The notes: generated by a model not told the origin, from the letters alone. Shown: positions 1 through 7,449, counted from the first letter of the stretch. The stretch is 11,980 bases of DNA from MGOM01 sp035693825 (GCA_035693825.1 DASSGB010000156.1:1-11980), one strand, 5' to 3'. Numbers and translations are program-made.

Positions 1-2
1 AC

Positions 3-149
3 CTGCTGGCGAATGTCGTGTTGGCCGAATGGGAGCTACGCTACGGAGACCGGGCCGCCGGCACCCGGCTCGTCGAAGATCTTGGAACCCGGCCTCGCCT
101 CGAACCCTGGCTGGTGGGGTTCCTCGAAACTCTGGTCGCAACGCCGTAG
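3..149 (+). CDS. C-terminal fragment of an unidentified protein
   Basis: An open frame enters from the left edge and ends at TAG 147-149, giving 48 residues that finish in FLETLVATP. The composition (Leu, Ala, Arg, Glu; motifs such as LAEWELRYGDRAAG) looks like a soluble helical protein tail, and codon third positions are GC-rich like the neighbouring genes. No family can be recognised from so short a piece. The gene runs towards upp, so the two are convergent, and the space between them holds three heptamer arrays. The alternative is that this is a chance open frame; another + strand frame (13-312) overlaps it but reads through the repeats and looks non-coding. Confidence 0.5.
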   Translation: MLANVVLAEWELRYGDRAAGTRLVEDLGTRPRLEPWLVGFLETLVATP

Positions 150-152
150 CCG

Positions 153-201
153 GCCATCAGCCGTCAGCCATCAGCTATCAGCTGTCAGTCGTCAGTCGTC
201 A
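153..201. repeat. Heptanucleotide tandem array 1 (7 units, GCCRTCA/GTCGTCA type)
   Basis: Seven consecutive 7-base units in unbroken phase: GCCATCA and GCCGTCA variants first, then GCTATCA, GCTGTCA and two GTCGTCA. All end in TCA; variation is in the first four bases. The array begins 4 bp after the stop codon of the left-edge gene fragment. It is intergenic and not in any convincing coding frame. Confidence 0.85.
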
Positions 202-216
202 AGCATTCTGCCGGTC

Positions 217-251
217 GATCACGAATCACCAATCACCAATCACGAATCACG
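217..251. repeat. Heptanucleotide tandem array 2 (5 units, AATCACS type)
   Basis: Five 7-base units in phase: GATCACG, two AATCACC and two AATCACG. The core ATCAC is invariant. It is separated from array 1 by 15 bp and is not in the same 7-base phase, so the two are distinct arrays. The same AATCAC unit recurs on the same strand in the array at 10096-10172. Confidence 0.85.
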
Positions 252-291
252 GATCTCTCGTTGTCTAGCACAATCTTCTCCTGACGGCCGC

Positions 292-333
292 CCACCGGCC
301 ACTGACCACTGACCACCGACCACTGACCACCAG
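292..333. repeat. Heptanucleotide tandem array 3 (6 units, CCACTGA type)
   Basis: Six 7-base units in phase: CCACCGG, CCACTGA twice, CCACCGA, CCACTGA and a degenerate CCACCAG. The array ends 2 bp from the stop codon of upp (336-338, minus strand), so it would form the immediate 3' untranslated region of the leftward operon. A small inverted repeat (GGCCG at 286-290, CGGCC at 296-300) overlaps its left end but has no T-run, so I do not call a terminator. Confidence 0.82.
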
Positions 334-335
334 TC

Positions 336-968
336 CTAGGCTGTTCCGAACTGCCGGTCCCCTGCGTCGCCCAGGCCGGGGAGAATGTAACCGGTGTCGT
401 TGAGGCGCTCGTCGACGACCGCCAGATGAATGGGCACGTCCGGGTGGTGTCTCTGCAAGTTGTCGATGCCCTCCGGCGCGCCGATGAGCCCGACGTACTT
501 GATCTTGCGCACGCCCCAGCGTTTGAGGATGTCCACCGTCGCCACGGCCGAACCGCCGGTGGCCAACATCGGATCGAGAATCAAGGTGACCGACACCGTC
601 GGCTCGACCGGCAGCCGGTTGTAGTACTCGACCGGTTGGAGGGACCGCTCGTCCCGGTAAAGGCCGATGTGCCACACCTCCGCCGAAGGCATCAGTTCCC
701 AGAATCCCTCCACCATCCCGAGGCCGGCCCGCAGAATCGGCACCAGGCCGATCTTCTCCATCAGCTCGACCCCGCTCGTCGTCGCCAGCGGCGTCTGGAC
801 CTCGATGCGGCGCGTGACGAGGTCCTGCGTGGCCTCATAGGCCATCAGTGCCGAGATCTCGCGGATGAGCTCCCGAAACTTCTTGGGCTCGGTCGCCGCG
901 TCGCGAAGTTTGGTCAGTTTTGTGGCCACAAGCGGATGTTGCGAGGCGAAGACCTGAGAGTGCGTCAT
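336..968 (-). CDS. upp: Uracil phosphoribosyltransferase
   Basis: Salvages uracil by joining it to PRPP to form UMP and pyrophosphate in the cytoplasm. The 210-residue product has the usual length of bacterial UPRT. The PRPP-binding loop is DPMLATGGSA at residues 132-141; the uracil-binding C-terminal segment is YILPGLGDAGDRQFGT at 194-209; the early LVPILRAGLGM stretch (75-85) is also typical. I chose ATG 966-968 because it starts at the family's normal N-terminus and has GGAGG eight bases upstream. The same frame stays open for 131 more codons, but those are Arg/His-rich and lie antisense-frame within the phosphatase gene, so they are not coding. It is the last gene of the leftward operon, 11 bp after the phosphatase stop. 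Its product is unrelated to partner switching, so co-transcription looks like operon packing. Confidence 0.97.
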   Translation of the reverse strand: MTHSQVFASQHPLVATKLTKLRDAATEPKKFRELIREISALMAYEATQDLVTRRIEVQTPLATTSGVELMEKIGLVPILRAGLGMVEGFWELMPSAEVWHIGLYRDERSLQPVEYYNRLPVEPTVSVTLILDPMLATGGSAVATVDILKRWGVRKIKYVGLIGAPEGIDNLQRHHPDVPIHLAVVDERLNDTGYILPGLGDAGDRQFGTA

Positions 969-979
969 GCGGGCCTCCG

Positions 980-3325
980 TCAGGCGCTGCGATGCAGTGC
1001 CACGATGGTGATGTCGTCGGCGGGTTCTGGATCGCCGGTGAATTCCGCCAGCCGTTCGGTGATGGCGTCGGTGATCCGGGCGGCGGCCCAGTCCTGTTGG
1101 GAGAGGATCAGGCTTTCCAGCCGCGGGACCCCGAAGAAGTCGCCGTCGGAATCTTCGCTTTCCGTCACGCCGTCGGTGTATAAGACCAGGAGCGAGCCGG
1201 GCGGCATCTCGAGCGTGTGACTGCGGTAGGTGATGTCTTCGCTGACGCCGACGAGCATGCCGTGATCCGTCAGTAACGTCGCCGGCCGGTCTTTCACCAG
1301 GAACAACGGCGGGCAGTGCCCGGCGTTGGCGTAAGTCAGGCGGCCGACCGACGGTTCCCACACGGCGTAGAAGACGCTGACAAAGAGCTCCGCCTGGGTG
1401 TCGTGGAAGATCAAGTCGTTCAATCGGCTGAGCGTCGGCCCGGGCTCGATGCGACCGATGGCCACGGACCGGAGCAGGGTCCTCGCCAAAGCCATGAACA
1501 GGGCAGCCGGAACGCCCTTGTCGGCGACGTCGGCGATGGCCACGCCCCAGCGCGGGCCGCGCGGCCCATCGGGAAGCGGGATGAAGTCGTAGAAATCACC
1601 GCCGACGGCGCGCGCCGCACGCCAGGCCGCCGACACGGTCCACGACGGTGGCGACGGCAGCTGCTGGGGGAGGAAACTCTCCTGGATGGCGCGGGCCGTG
1701 GCCAGCTCACGCTCGAGCGCCCGACGAACGGCGGCTTCTTCCACCAGGCGGGTGTTCTCCAGCCTCAACGACATCTGGTGGGCGATGCCCGACATCAGTG
1801 AGAGCCGGCGCCCCTGCACTTCTTCGCCGGCCAGCAACCAGACTCCGAGCAGATCGTCTCCGACGCTCAAGACGGTCATCGTGCCCCGGGTTTCGTTGAC
1901 GAGGCCGGCCACTGTTTCGGGAAGTGTGATCGGGACGGGCGTCTCGGCCGGGTATGGCGGCGCAAGTCCCAATTCCGCTGCGGCGATCCGCAAGTCGGTG
2001 AGCTTGTCCCTTGCCTGGCGCCGCAAGCCTGCCATCGGCCCGGCGACGAGCTCTTCGTTGCTGTCACCGGGAAGGAAGAGGATCGTCCAGGCCGTACCCG
2101 TGAGAAGGGTCGAAAGCTGGAGGACGGCCTGGAGCGCGCTTGCCCAGTCTCCCGGCTGAGCCGCGTGACGTGCCACCTCGAGCAGGACGGTTGTGAACCA
2201 GGCCTCCTCTTGCTGCTGGGCATAGTTGGCCGCCTCGAGCGTGGCGATGGCCAGTTGCCCGGCGAGCATCTCCGCCAGGTTGATCTGGATGCGGGCAAAC
2301 GATCCGTCCCTGCGCGAAATCCACAACAGTCCGAGGATGCGGTCCTGCACGCGCAAGGGGACGGCCAATTCGCTGGAGGCTGGATACGATGCGTCGCTTT
2401 GCGCGTCGCTCCACGCCGTCTTTCGCTGCCGTGCGACCTGTTGGAAGAGGTCCTGGACTCGAGGAAGGCCCATGGCCGCCTCGGCTTCCTCGGGACGGGA
2501 GGAGGCCAGCAAGGTGAAACCGGTGGGCGTCGTTTCGCACAATGAAACCGTATCACCGCCGAAGGCGCGTGATATCCGCTCGGCCACGCCGGGCAGGACC
2601 TCCGCCAGCGGCCGAAGCGGAACCAGAAGTTCCGACACCTCCTGAAGGAGCGCCATTTGCCTTTCGCGATTCTCGCTCTTGGCCCTCAGGGTCGCGTTCT
2701 CCAGACCCGCGGCGACGGCGCCTGCAAGGAACCGAAGCCGCGCCTCGTGTGAACGACCAAAGGCCGCCCGGCGGCGACTCTGCACGGCCAGCAATCCGAG
2801 GACTTCTCCGCCGACGAAGACCGGGGTGAAGATGGCGGAGCGGGGGGGATCGCTCGAGGCGTAGGTCGGCTGCGCGGGGAGGCTCTGGCGCTCTGCCTCG
2901 AAATCCCGGACCACGAGAGTCTGGCCCGTTCGGCGGACCCAGCCCACGAGGCCTTCCGCCGACGAACCCAGGGCGAATTCCTCGTTCGGCTCTCGGTCTC
3001 CGTCTCGGATCCAGATAAGAGTTCGGTAGCGATCGCGGAGGAAAAGGCCGAACTGGAAGAAGTCGGTGTCCGTCAATCGAGCCGCCTGGACGTACGCCGC
3101 TTCGGCGAGCTCCTCGGTATCGGAGCTCGCGGTAGCGATCGCCGCGCCGATGTCCGCCAGAAGAGACACTTCGGTCAGGCCGCGGCGCCGGTGATAGAGC
3201 ACCAGGGCCACGGCCGCCACCGCGACCAGAGCCGCCGCCAAAACCACGGTGGCGGAGGTTGGCGTGGGTGGAGGGGCAGGCAGGGGACGAAGGCCCATGT
3301 CCGCAACGGTTGGGAAGACAGACAT
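980..3325 (-). CDS. Membrane-anchored GAF-GAF-GAF PP2C (SpoIIE/RsbU-type) serine phosphatase
   Basis: Predicted to dephosphorylate a STAS-domain anti-sigma antagonist, thereby switching a kinase/sigma pair. The 781-residue product has a short N-terminus, one transmembrane segment (about 24-44) followed by RRRG, then three GAF-like sensor regions (about 50-200, 215-365 and 370-530; the third is the least certain). A linker with the typical ARAIQESFLPQ leads to the PP2C domain (about 546-781). Metal-binding residues are visible: Asp577 in VGGDFYDF, Asp599/Asp602 in IADVADKG, Asp718 in YTDGVTE, Asp770/Asp771 in ADDITIV. The PP2C domain therefore looks catalytically intact. ATG 3323-3325 gives the transmembrane N-terminus and lies 5 bp after the kinase stop, though its ribosome site is weak; ATG 3296-3298 is an alternative. 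The longer open frame to 3697 is a shadow in the kinase gene. What the GAF domains sense cannot be read from sequence. Confidence 0.93.
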   Translation of the reverse strand: MSVFPTVADMGLRPLPAPPPTPTSATVVLAAALVAVAAVALVLYHRRRGLTEVSLLADIGAAIATASSDTEELAEAAYVQAARLTDTDFFQFGLFLRDRYRTLIWIRDGDREPNEEFALGSSAEGLVGWVRRTGQTLVVRDFEAERQSLPAQPTYASSDPPRSAIFTPVFVGGEVLGLLAVQSRRRAAFGRSHEARLRFLAGAVAAGLENATLRAKSENRERQMALLQEVSELLVPLRPLAEVLPGVAERISRAFGGDTVSLCETTPTGFTLLASSRPEEAEAAMGLPRVQDLFQQVARQRKTAWSDAQSDASYPASSELAVPLRVQDRILGLLWISRRDGSFARIQINLAEMLAGQLAIATLEAANYAQQQEEAWFTTVLLEVARHAAQPGDWASALQAVLQLSTLLTGTAWTILFLPGDSNEELVAGPMAGLRRQARDKLTDLRIAAAELGLAPPYPAETPVPITLPETVAGLVNETRGTMTVLSVGDDLLGVWLLAGEEVQGRRLSLMSGIAHQMSLRLENTRLVEEAAVRRALERELATARAIQESFLPQQLPSPPSWTVSAAWRAARAVGGDFYDFIPLPDGPRGPRWGVAIADVADKGVPAALFMALARTLLRSVAIGRIEPGPTLSRLNDLIFHDTQAELFVSVFYAVWEPSVGRLTYANAGHCPPLFLVKDRPATLLTDHGMLVGVSEDITYRSHTLEMPPGSLLVLYTDGVTESEDSDGDFFGVPRLESLILSQQDWAAARITDAITERLAEFTGDPEPADDITIVALHRSA

Positions 3326-3330
3326 GGGAC

Positions 3331-3777
3331 CTACGATTTCGAGGGGCGAACCCGCTTGCGCATCCGCAGGATGTTGCGGTTGCCGCGCCGGCGATATTGG
3401 ATCTCGTCCATGACGCGTCGCATGATGAGGATGCCGCGGCCGCCGACCGGGGGGTCCGTCAGAGCCCAGCCTTCCTCCGGAGGCAGCATCGTCGGGTTGA
3501 AAGGCGGCGCAGTGTCGACGATGTCGACGGTGAGCTCGCCGGGTCGCGAACGGGTGGTGACGCGGATGTCGCCCCCCTTCTTGCGGTAACCGTGAAGGAT
3601 GATGTTCTCGGCCGCCTCGCATACGGCCAGTTGGCAGGCGTAGCTCGTCCGGTCGTCGAAACCCGAGGAGCGCGCGCCGAGATCCACCAGGTTGCACAAG
3701 GACTCGAGTTGGCCGAGCTGAGCCGGGACCGATTGGCTGTGAAGCGTCAGCCTCGGTCGAGTCTTAGTAGGAGGCAA
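3331..3777 (-). CDS. RsbW/SpoIIAB-like ATP-binding anti-sigma factor (serine kinase)
   Basis: Expected to bind either a sigma factor (or another target) or the STAS protein, and to phosphorylate the latter with ATP. The HATPase_c_2 fold is visible: N-box VCEAAENIILHGY with Glu54 and Asn58, G1-type VDIVDTAPPFNP (Asp88), G2-type PPVGGRGILIMRRVMDEIQY (about 109-128) and closing GNRNILRM. From the TTG at 3775-3777 the product is 148 residues, normal for the family. No ATG or GTG exists at a suitable place: the first ATG (3883-3885) lies deep in the STAS gene and would add 36 implausible residues. CTG 3748-3750 is the other candidate start. With TTG the gene overlaps the STAS gene by 14 bp, suggesting translational coupling. 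It sits between the antagonist and the phosphatase, so the three genes form one module. The start is uncertain; the family is clear. Confidence 0.88.
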   Translation of the reverse strand: MPPTKTRPRLTLHSQSVPAQLGQLESLCNLVDLGARSSGFDDRTSYACQLAVCEAAENIILHGYRKKGGDIRVTTRSRPGELTVDIVDTAPPFNPTMLPPEEGWALTDPPVGGRGILIMRRVMDEIQYRRRGNRNILRMRKRVRPSKS

Positions 3778-4096
3778 TGGCCGACTCTCGGTCGGGGAAC
3801 ACCTTGAACAGGACGTCCAGGCCGGCCAGATTGATCGCATCAATGGCGCGCTGCGACGGTTGGGCCAAACGCACGTCGCCGCCAACTTTGCGGACGCCTT
3901 TGAGGGTCGTCACCAGAACGCGCAAGCCGCTGGACGAAAGGAATTCCACACCCGAGAGGTCGAGCACGATGTTGTTGTGGGCCTCGTTGGCAAGGGCGCT
4001 CAGGGCCTTCTCGAGGTCCCCGGCGGTCCCCGAGTCGACGCGCCCGGTCACCGTGACCGCCACGACGCGCTTGTAAACCTGGCTCTTGATTTCCAC
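3764..4096 (-). CDS. STAS-domain anti-sigma factor antagonist (RsbV/SpoIIAA-like)
   Basis: The substrate partner of the module: unphosphorylated it should bind the RsbW-like kinase and free that kinase's target. The product is 110 residues, all of it STAS domain. The signature is VLDLSGVEFLSSSGLRVLV (about 44-62), with the phosphorylatable serine corresponding to Ser55 or Ser56. GGDVRLAQPS (72-81) and the terminal helix (FKVFPDRESAIAS) are also family-typical. Translation starts at GTG 4094-4096, six bases after a strong AGGAGG, the clearest ribosome site in this operon. It follows the polyprenyl synthase stop by 17 bp. The strong site suggests that the antagonist is made in good amount, as partner switching usually requires (inference). 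Confidence 0.95.
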   Translation of the reverse strand: MEIKSQVYKRVVAVTVTGRVDSGTAGDLEKALSALANEAHNNIVLDLSGVEFLSSSGLRVLVTTLKGVRKVGGDVRLAQPSQRAIDAINLAGLDVLFKVFPDRESAIASY

Positions 4097-4113
4097 GACA
4101 GCCTCCTGTGGGC

Positions 4114-5082
4114 TCAGACGGTTCGGTCAACGATGTAGCGCGCGACCTCGAACAGGGCCGCTCGCACGGGGTTGTCTGGAACGGTCGCCAGCATTTCCTC
4201 TCCGGCGGCGATGGCCTGACGGGCCTCTGCCAGAGCCTGGTCGACGGCCCCGGAGCGCCGGATCGAGTCCACCAGGTCGGAAACCTCGGCTGGTCCGAGT
4301 CGTCCCGATCGCAGGCTGGCCAACAGGCCCGGGTCTTCCTGGCTCTCGATGTAGCACAGCGTCGGCAGTGTGATCAGGCCCTGGCGCAGATCGCTACCCA
4401 ACGGCTTGCCGACGCGAACCTCGTTCCCGACAAAATCGAGCGCGTCGTCGACGATCTGGAACGCCATTCCCAGATGAAAGCCGAAGCGTCGCATGGCCTC
4501 GACCGTCTCGGGCGGAACGGGGCTGAGGCGGGCGGCCCCCTGCGTGGCCATTTCGAACAGCGAAGCCGTCTTGGCGTAGATGCGGTCGAAGTACGCCTGG
4601 CGCGGGTCGTCGGACCCCTCGCGGAAGAGCTGCGTCACCTCACCCTGCACGATGACCATGAGCGTTCGGGCGAACTGCTCCATCAGGGGCAGCGATCCGA
4701 TCCGCGACGCCAGATGGGCGGCGCGGGCGAAAATGTAGTCCCCGGCCAGCACCGTCGCTCCCGCGGGCCACTGCGCGTTCAAGGTGGGATAACCGCGGCG
4801 CACGAGCGATCCGTCGATGAGGTCGTCGTGGACGAGCGTGGCGGTGTGCAGCATCTCGATGGCGGCCGCTAGGTAGATCAGGCTGTGATGATCCGCGGCC
4901 AGCATTCGACCCGAGAGCAGGGCCAGCGTCGGGCGCAGCCTCTTTCCGCCCGAGGTGAGGAGTTGATCGATGGCGGCCTGCAGGCGCGGCTGGACGCCGT
5001 TCGGGGCCTCCCGCATGCGGGCCTCGACCAGCGGCAGGTCATCGCGCACCAGGTCAAAGAACGTGGCGGTTGTCGGTTCCAT
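4114..5082 (-). CDS. Long-chain polyprenyl diphosphate synthase (trans-prenyltransferase)
   Basis: Condenses isopentenyl diphosphate onto an allylic diphosphate, most likely to supply a menaquinone-type side chain. From ATG 5080-5082 the product is 322 residues. Family marks: GGKRLRP at 45-51, first Asp-rich motif DDLID at 86-90 within HTATLVHDDLID, second Asp-rich motif DDALD at 212-216, and GKPLGSDL...TLP near 226-240. The plain DDxxD with an Ala five residues before it is what long-chain (IspB/heptaprenyl-type) enzymes carry, rather than bulky-residue farnesyl or geranylgeranyl synthases; product length is inferred. The alternative ATG at 5107-5109 adds nine residues. Neither start has a good ribosome site, and both overlap the tatD end (by 29 or 56 bp), consistent with coupling. 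The STAS gene follows. Confidence 0.95.
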   Translation of the reverse strand: MEPTTATFFDLVRDDLPLVEARMREAPNGVQPRLQAAIDQLLTSGGKRLRPTLALLSGRMLAADHHSLIYLAAAIEMLHTATLVHDDLIDGSLVRRGYPTLNAQWPAGATVLAGDYIFARAAHLASRIGSLPLMEQFARTLMVIVQGEVTQLFREGSDDPRQAYFDRIYAKTASLFEMATQGAARLSPVPPETVEAMRRFGFHLGMAFQIVDDALDFVGNEVRVGKPLGSDLRQGLITLPTLCYIESQEDPGLLASLRSGRLGPAEVSDLVDSIRRSGAVDQALAEARQAIAAGEEMLATVPDNPVRAALFEVARYIVDRTV

Positions 5083-5875
5083 CAGACCACTGGAAAAGGG
5101 CCGCGGCATTGTCCCAGAAGACTCGGCGGGAGAGGCCGGGTTCCACGCCTAAGGTGGAGGCGATCGCATCTCCTACCAGCCGGACATGGGCCGGCTCGTT
5201 GCGCTGTCCCCGGTGGGGCGTCGGCGGGAGGTAGGGGGCATCGGTCTCGGTGAGAAGGCGATCCTGGGGCAGAGTGGCGATCCAGCGGCGCAGGCCAACG
5301 GCCGAGGGGTAGGTTACCGGTCCCGCCACCCCGATGTAAAGCCCCGCCTGGGCTGCGCTGGAAGCCGCAGTCTCGTCGCCGCCGAACGCGTGCAATACGC
5401 CCGGCCTTTCGCGGGGCCGTCCGGTGTTCGTGCGGATCCATTCCGATAGATGGTCGAGCACGTCCCGCTCGGCTTCCCGACTGTGAACCACCACCGGCAA
5501 TCCCAACTCATCGGCCAGTTCCAGCTGCCGATCGAACGCCTGACGCTGCCGATCGCGCGGAGCGTAGTCGCGATAGTAGTCTAGTCCTGTTTCGCCGATG
5601 GCCACGACCCTGGGAGAGCGCGCCAGAGATCTCAACTCATCGTACGCCGCGGCACTCCAGTCGGATGCGCCGTGCGGATGAAGGCCGACGGCGGCGAACA
5701 AGATGGGATGAGTCTCGGCCAACTGGACCGCTCGACGGCTGGTGGCCATGTCGATCCCCGGCACCAGAATGCGTTCGACGCCGGCCTCCGCGGCCCTGGC
5801 CAGGACGGCCTCGAGGTCTCCGGCAAAGGCCTCCAGGCACAGATGGCAGTGAGTGTCGGCCAGGGGATCTCTCAT
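5054..5875 (-). CDS. tatD: TatD-family metal-dependent hydrolase (DNase-like)
   Basis: A cytoplasmic TIM-barrel hydrolase; characterised TatD proteins have 3'-5' exonuclease and AP-endonuclease activity, though the true substrate here is not shown. The 273-residue product has the metal ligands in order: DTHCHL (His9, His11), GETGLDYYRDY (Glu95), VVHSREAERD (His131), LHAFGG (His162), TETDAPYLPP (Asp212), plus RGQRNEP and a terminal NAAALF. Length and motifs match the family, so it should be active. Its ATG (5873-5875) overlaps the TGA of the upstream phosphomutase in an ATGA arrangement (4-bp overlap), a sign of translational coupling. Its 3' end overlaps the polyprenyl synthase start. Confidence 0.96.
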   Translation of the reverse strand: MRDPLADTHCHLCLEAFAGDLEAVLARAAEAGVERILVPGIDMATSRRAVQLAETHPILFAAVGLHPHGASDWSAAAYDELRSLARSPRVVAIGETGLDYYRDYAPRDRQRQAFDRQLELADELGLPVVVHSREAERDVLDHLSEWIRTNTGRPRERPGVLHAFGGDETAASSAAQAGLYIGVAGPVTYPSAVGLRRWIATLPQDRLLTETDAPYLPPTPHRGQRNEPAHVRLVGDAIASTLGVEPGLSRRVFWDNAAALFQWSDGTDNRHVL

Positions 5876-7299
5876 TCCACTCCGGCCAGCTTCAGGCCGT
5901 CCTGCAGGATGGGTTGGACCTGTGCCTCGGAGGTCGTCTCGGTGTAGACGCGCACCAGAGGCTCCGTGCCGGAGAACCGTATCAGCAGCCAGCCGCCATC
6001 TTCCAACAGATACTTGAATCCGTCCAGGGTGTTGACGTCTGTGACCCGGAGGCCGCCGATGGTCGAGGGACGCTCGCTCCGAAGCCGCTCCTCGCTGGGC
6101 CCCCTCCGCTCGGGGGGCAATGGCCGATCGATGCGGTCGTAGAAGTGCGGGCCGACCCTGGCAAAGAGCGTCTCGACCAATTGCGAGGGTGGCTGCTCCA
6201 TGCGGACCATCATGTCGAGCAAATACAGGCCGGCGAGAATTCCATCGCGTTCGGGAACGTGTCCGCGGAAGGCATAGCCTCCGGACTCCTCCCCGCCGAT
6301 CAGCGCGTCGACTTCCAGCATCTTGGGGGCGATGTATTTGAAGCCCACGCCGGTCTCGTACACCGGCACGTGGTACAGCCGACCGAGCTTCTCGAGCATC
6401 GACGTCGTCGAAAGGGTCTTGACGATGGGGCCGCGTTCGCCGCGAACCTCCAGCAGGTAGAAGGCCAGGAGGGCGAAGACCCGCAGCTGGTCGACAAAGA
6501 CTCCGTGTTCATCGCCCAGCCCGACGCGATCGGCGTCCCCGTCGGTGATGAGCAGGACGCTGGCGCCGGCTTGCCTGGCGCGGGCGAGGCCGGCGTCGAT
6601 GTTCGGCGGAATAGGCTCCGGGCGGCTCATCTCGGGAAAGATGGGGTTGCGTTCGTTGTGGATTTCGACGACCTGCGTCGAGCCTCCATTCAGCAGGCGC
6701 AGGAACCAACCGGCCCCGTTGCCCCACATCGTGTCGGCATAGACCAGAAATCCTGCCCGTCGTAAGCTCTCGATGTCGACCAGGCGCTCCAACTGTGCCC
6801 GGTAGTCGGGCCCGGCGTCGAAGATCGTGATGCGGCCGTCCTGTTTCGCCTGAGCCAGGGGCTGGCGCGGCACATCCTCGTCGGTTTCCGGGATGAGGGC
6901 CTCGATGCGTTTGAGGCCCTCCGGAGATATCGCCGCGCCGGAAGAATCGCGCACTTTGAAACCATTGTCACCCGGAGGGTTGTGGGAAGCGGTGATGTTG
7001 ACCGCGCCGGCTGCTCCATGGTGGGCCACCGCATGGGCGATGGCCGGGGTGGGCGTGGCGCCATTGGTCATAAGGATCCGCAGCCCAAGGCCGGCGAGCA
7101 CTTCCGCCGCGGTTGCGGCGAAATGTTCGGAGGCGAAACGTTGATCGTATCCCACGATCACCGGGCGGGTGTCGCCGGCAGTTTCGAGGAGATAGCGGCC
7201 GAATCCGTGCGCGCATCGCCGTACGGCGGCGAAGGTGTACGTGTCTGCGATGCGGCCTCGCCATCCGTCCGTGCCGAACCGAATGGCTTGCGTTGACAT
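5872..7299 (-). CDS. Phosphoglucomutase/phosphomannomutase (alpha-D-phosphohexomutase family)
   Basis: Interconverts hexose 1- and 6-phosphates (glucose or mannose; the two cannot be separated by eye), feeding cell-envelope and storage sugar nucleotides. The 475-residue product is full length. Visible sites: RFGTDGWRG at 7-15; phosphoserine loop NITASHNPPGDNG with Ser105; metal loop DGDADR with Asp253/255/257; sugar-specificity loop GEESGG at 336-341; phosphate-binding loop RFSGTEPLVRVY at 441-452. All key residues are present. ATG 7297-7299 has GGGAG eight bases upstream. It is the first gene of the leftward operon, read from the divergent region with a TATAAT box at 7339-7344, and overlaps tatD by 4 bp. 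Confidence 0.96.
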   Translation of the reverse strand: MSTQAIRFGTDGWRGRIADTYTFAAVRRCAHGFGRYLLETAGDTRPVIVGYDQRFASEHFAATAAEVLAGLGLRILMTNGATPTPAIAHAVAHHGAAGAVNITASHNPPGDNGFKVRDSSGAAISPEGLKRIEALIPETDEDVPRQPLAQAKQDGRITIFDAGPDYRAQLERLVDIESLRRAGFLVYADTMWGNGAGWFLRLLNGGSTQVVEIHNERNPIFPEMSRPEPIPPNIDAGLARARQAGASVLLITDGDADRVGLGDEHGVFVDQLRVFALLAFYLLEVRGERGPIVKTLSTTSMLEKLGRLYHVPVYETGVGFKYIAPKMLEVDALIGGEESGGYAFRGHVPERDGILAGLYLLDMMVRMEQPPSQLVETLFARVGPHFYDRIDRPLPPERRGPSEERLRSERPSTIGGLRVTDVNTLDGFKYLLEDGGWLLIRFSGTEPLVRVYTETTSEAQVQPILQDGLKLAGVE

Positions 7300-7338
7300 C
7301 GATGCTCCCAGGGATCCAATGGTCTGCGGGAGGCAAAG

Positions 7339-7344
7339 ATTATA
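7339..7344 (-). promoter_or_regulatory. Candidate -10 box for the leftward operon
   Basis: On the minus strand this reads TATAAT, a perfect -10 hexamer in very GC-rich DNA. Transcription would start near 7332, giving a leader of about 33 bases that includes GGGAG before the phosphomutase ATG. No good -35 lies 16-18 bp upstream (the best is GAAGGT), so an activator or another sigma factor may be involved. Confidence 0.5.
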
Positions 7345-7449
7345 CCGTAATGCGGTCTCCCACCTTCTGCTTTATCGCTGGCGCCTCGTTTCGGCCCTCG
7401 GCCTCTGGCGGCCTCGGGCCTCGCTCCTCGCTCTCGACTTCGATCCGCC

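Noticed and set aside
286..300. GGCCG/CGGCC inverted repeat as a terminator
   Set aside because: The stem is only 5 bp, with no T-run on either strand.
153..333. Heptamer arrays as coding repeats
   Set aside because: A 7-base period shifts frame each unit, and the frames crossing them give low-complexity Ser/His-rich text with no conserved protein features.
426..1220. 264-codon plus-strand open frame
   Set aside because: It is antisense to upp and the phosphatase end; the product is His/Arg-rich without family resemblance.
336..1361. 341-codon minus-strand open frame including upp
   Set aside because: The first 131 codons are Arg/His-rich read-through inside the phosphatase gene; a good ribosome site and family length put the start at 968.
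4108..4872. 254-codon plus-strand open frame
   Set aside because: It is antisense to the polyprenyl synthase, has no recognisable domain and has biased composition.
5665..6765. 366-codon plus-strand open frame
   Set aside because: It runs antisense to tatD and the phosphomutase, both of which have intact motifs; long antisense frames are expected at this GC content.
7293..7320. TTGACA plus TCCAAT as a plus-strand promoter
   Set aside because: The hexamer falls on the phosphomutase start codon region and the -10 match is poor; kept only as a possible source for a hairpin transcript.
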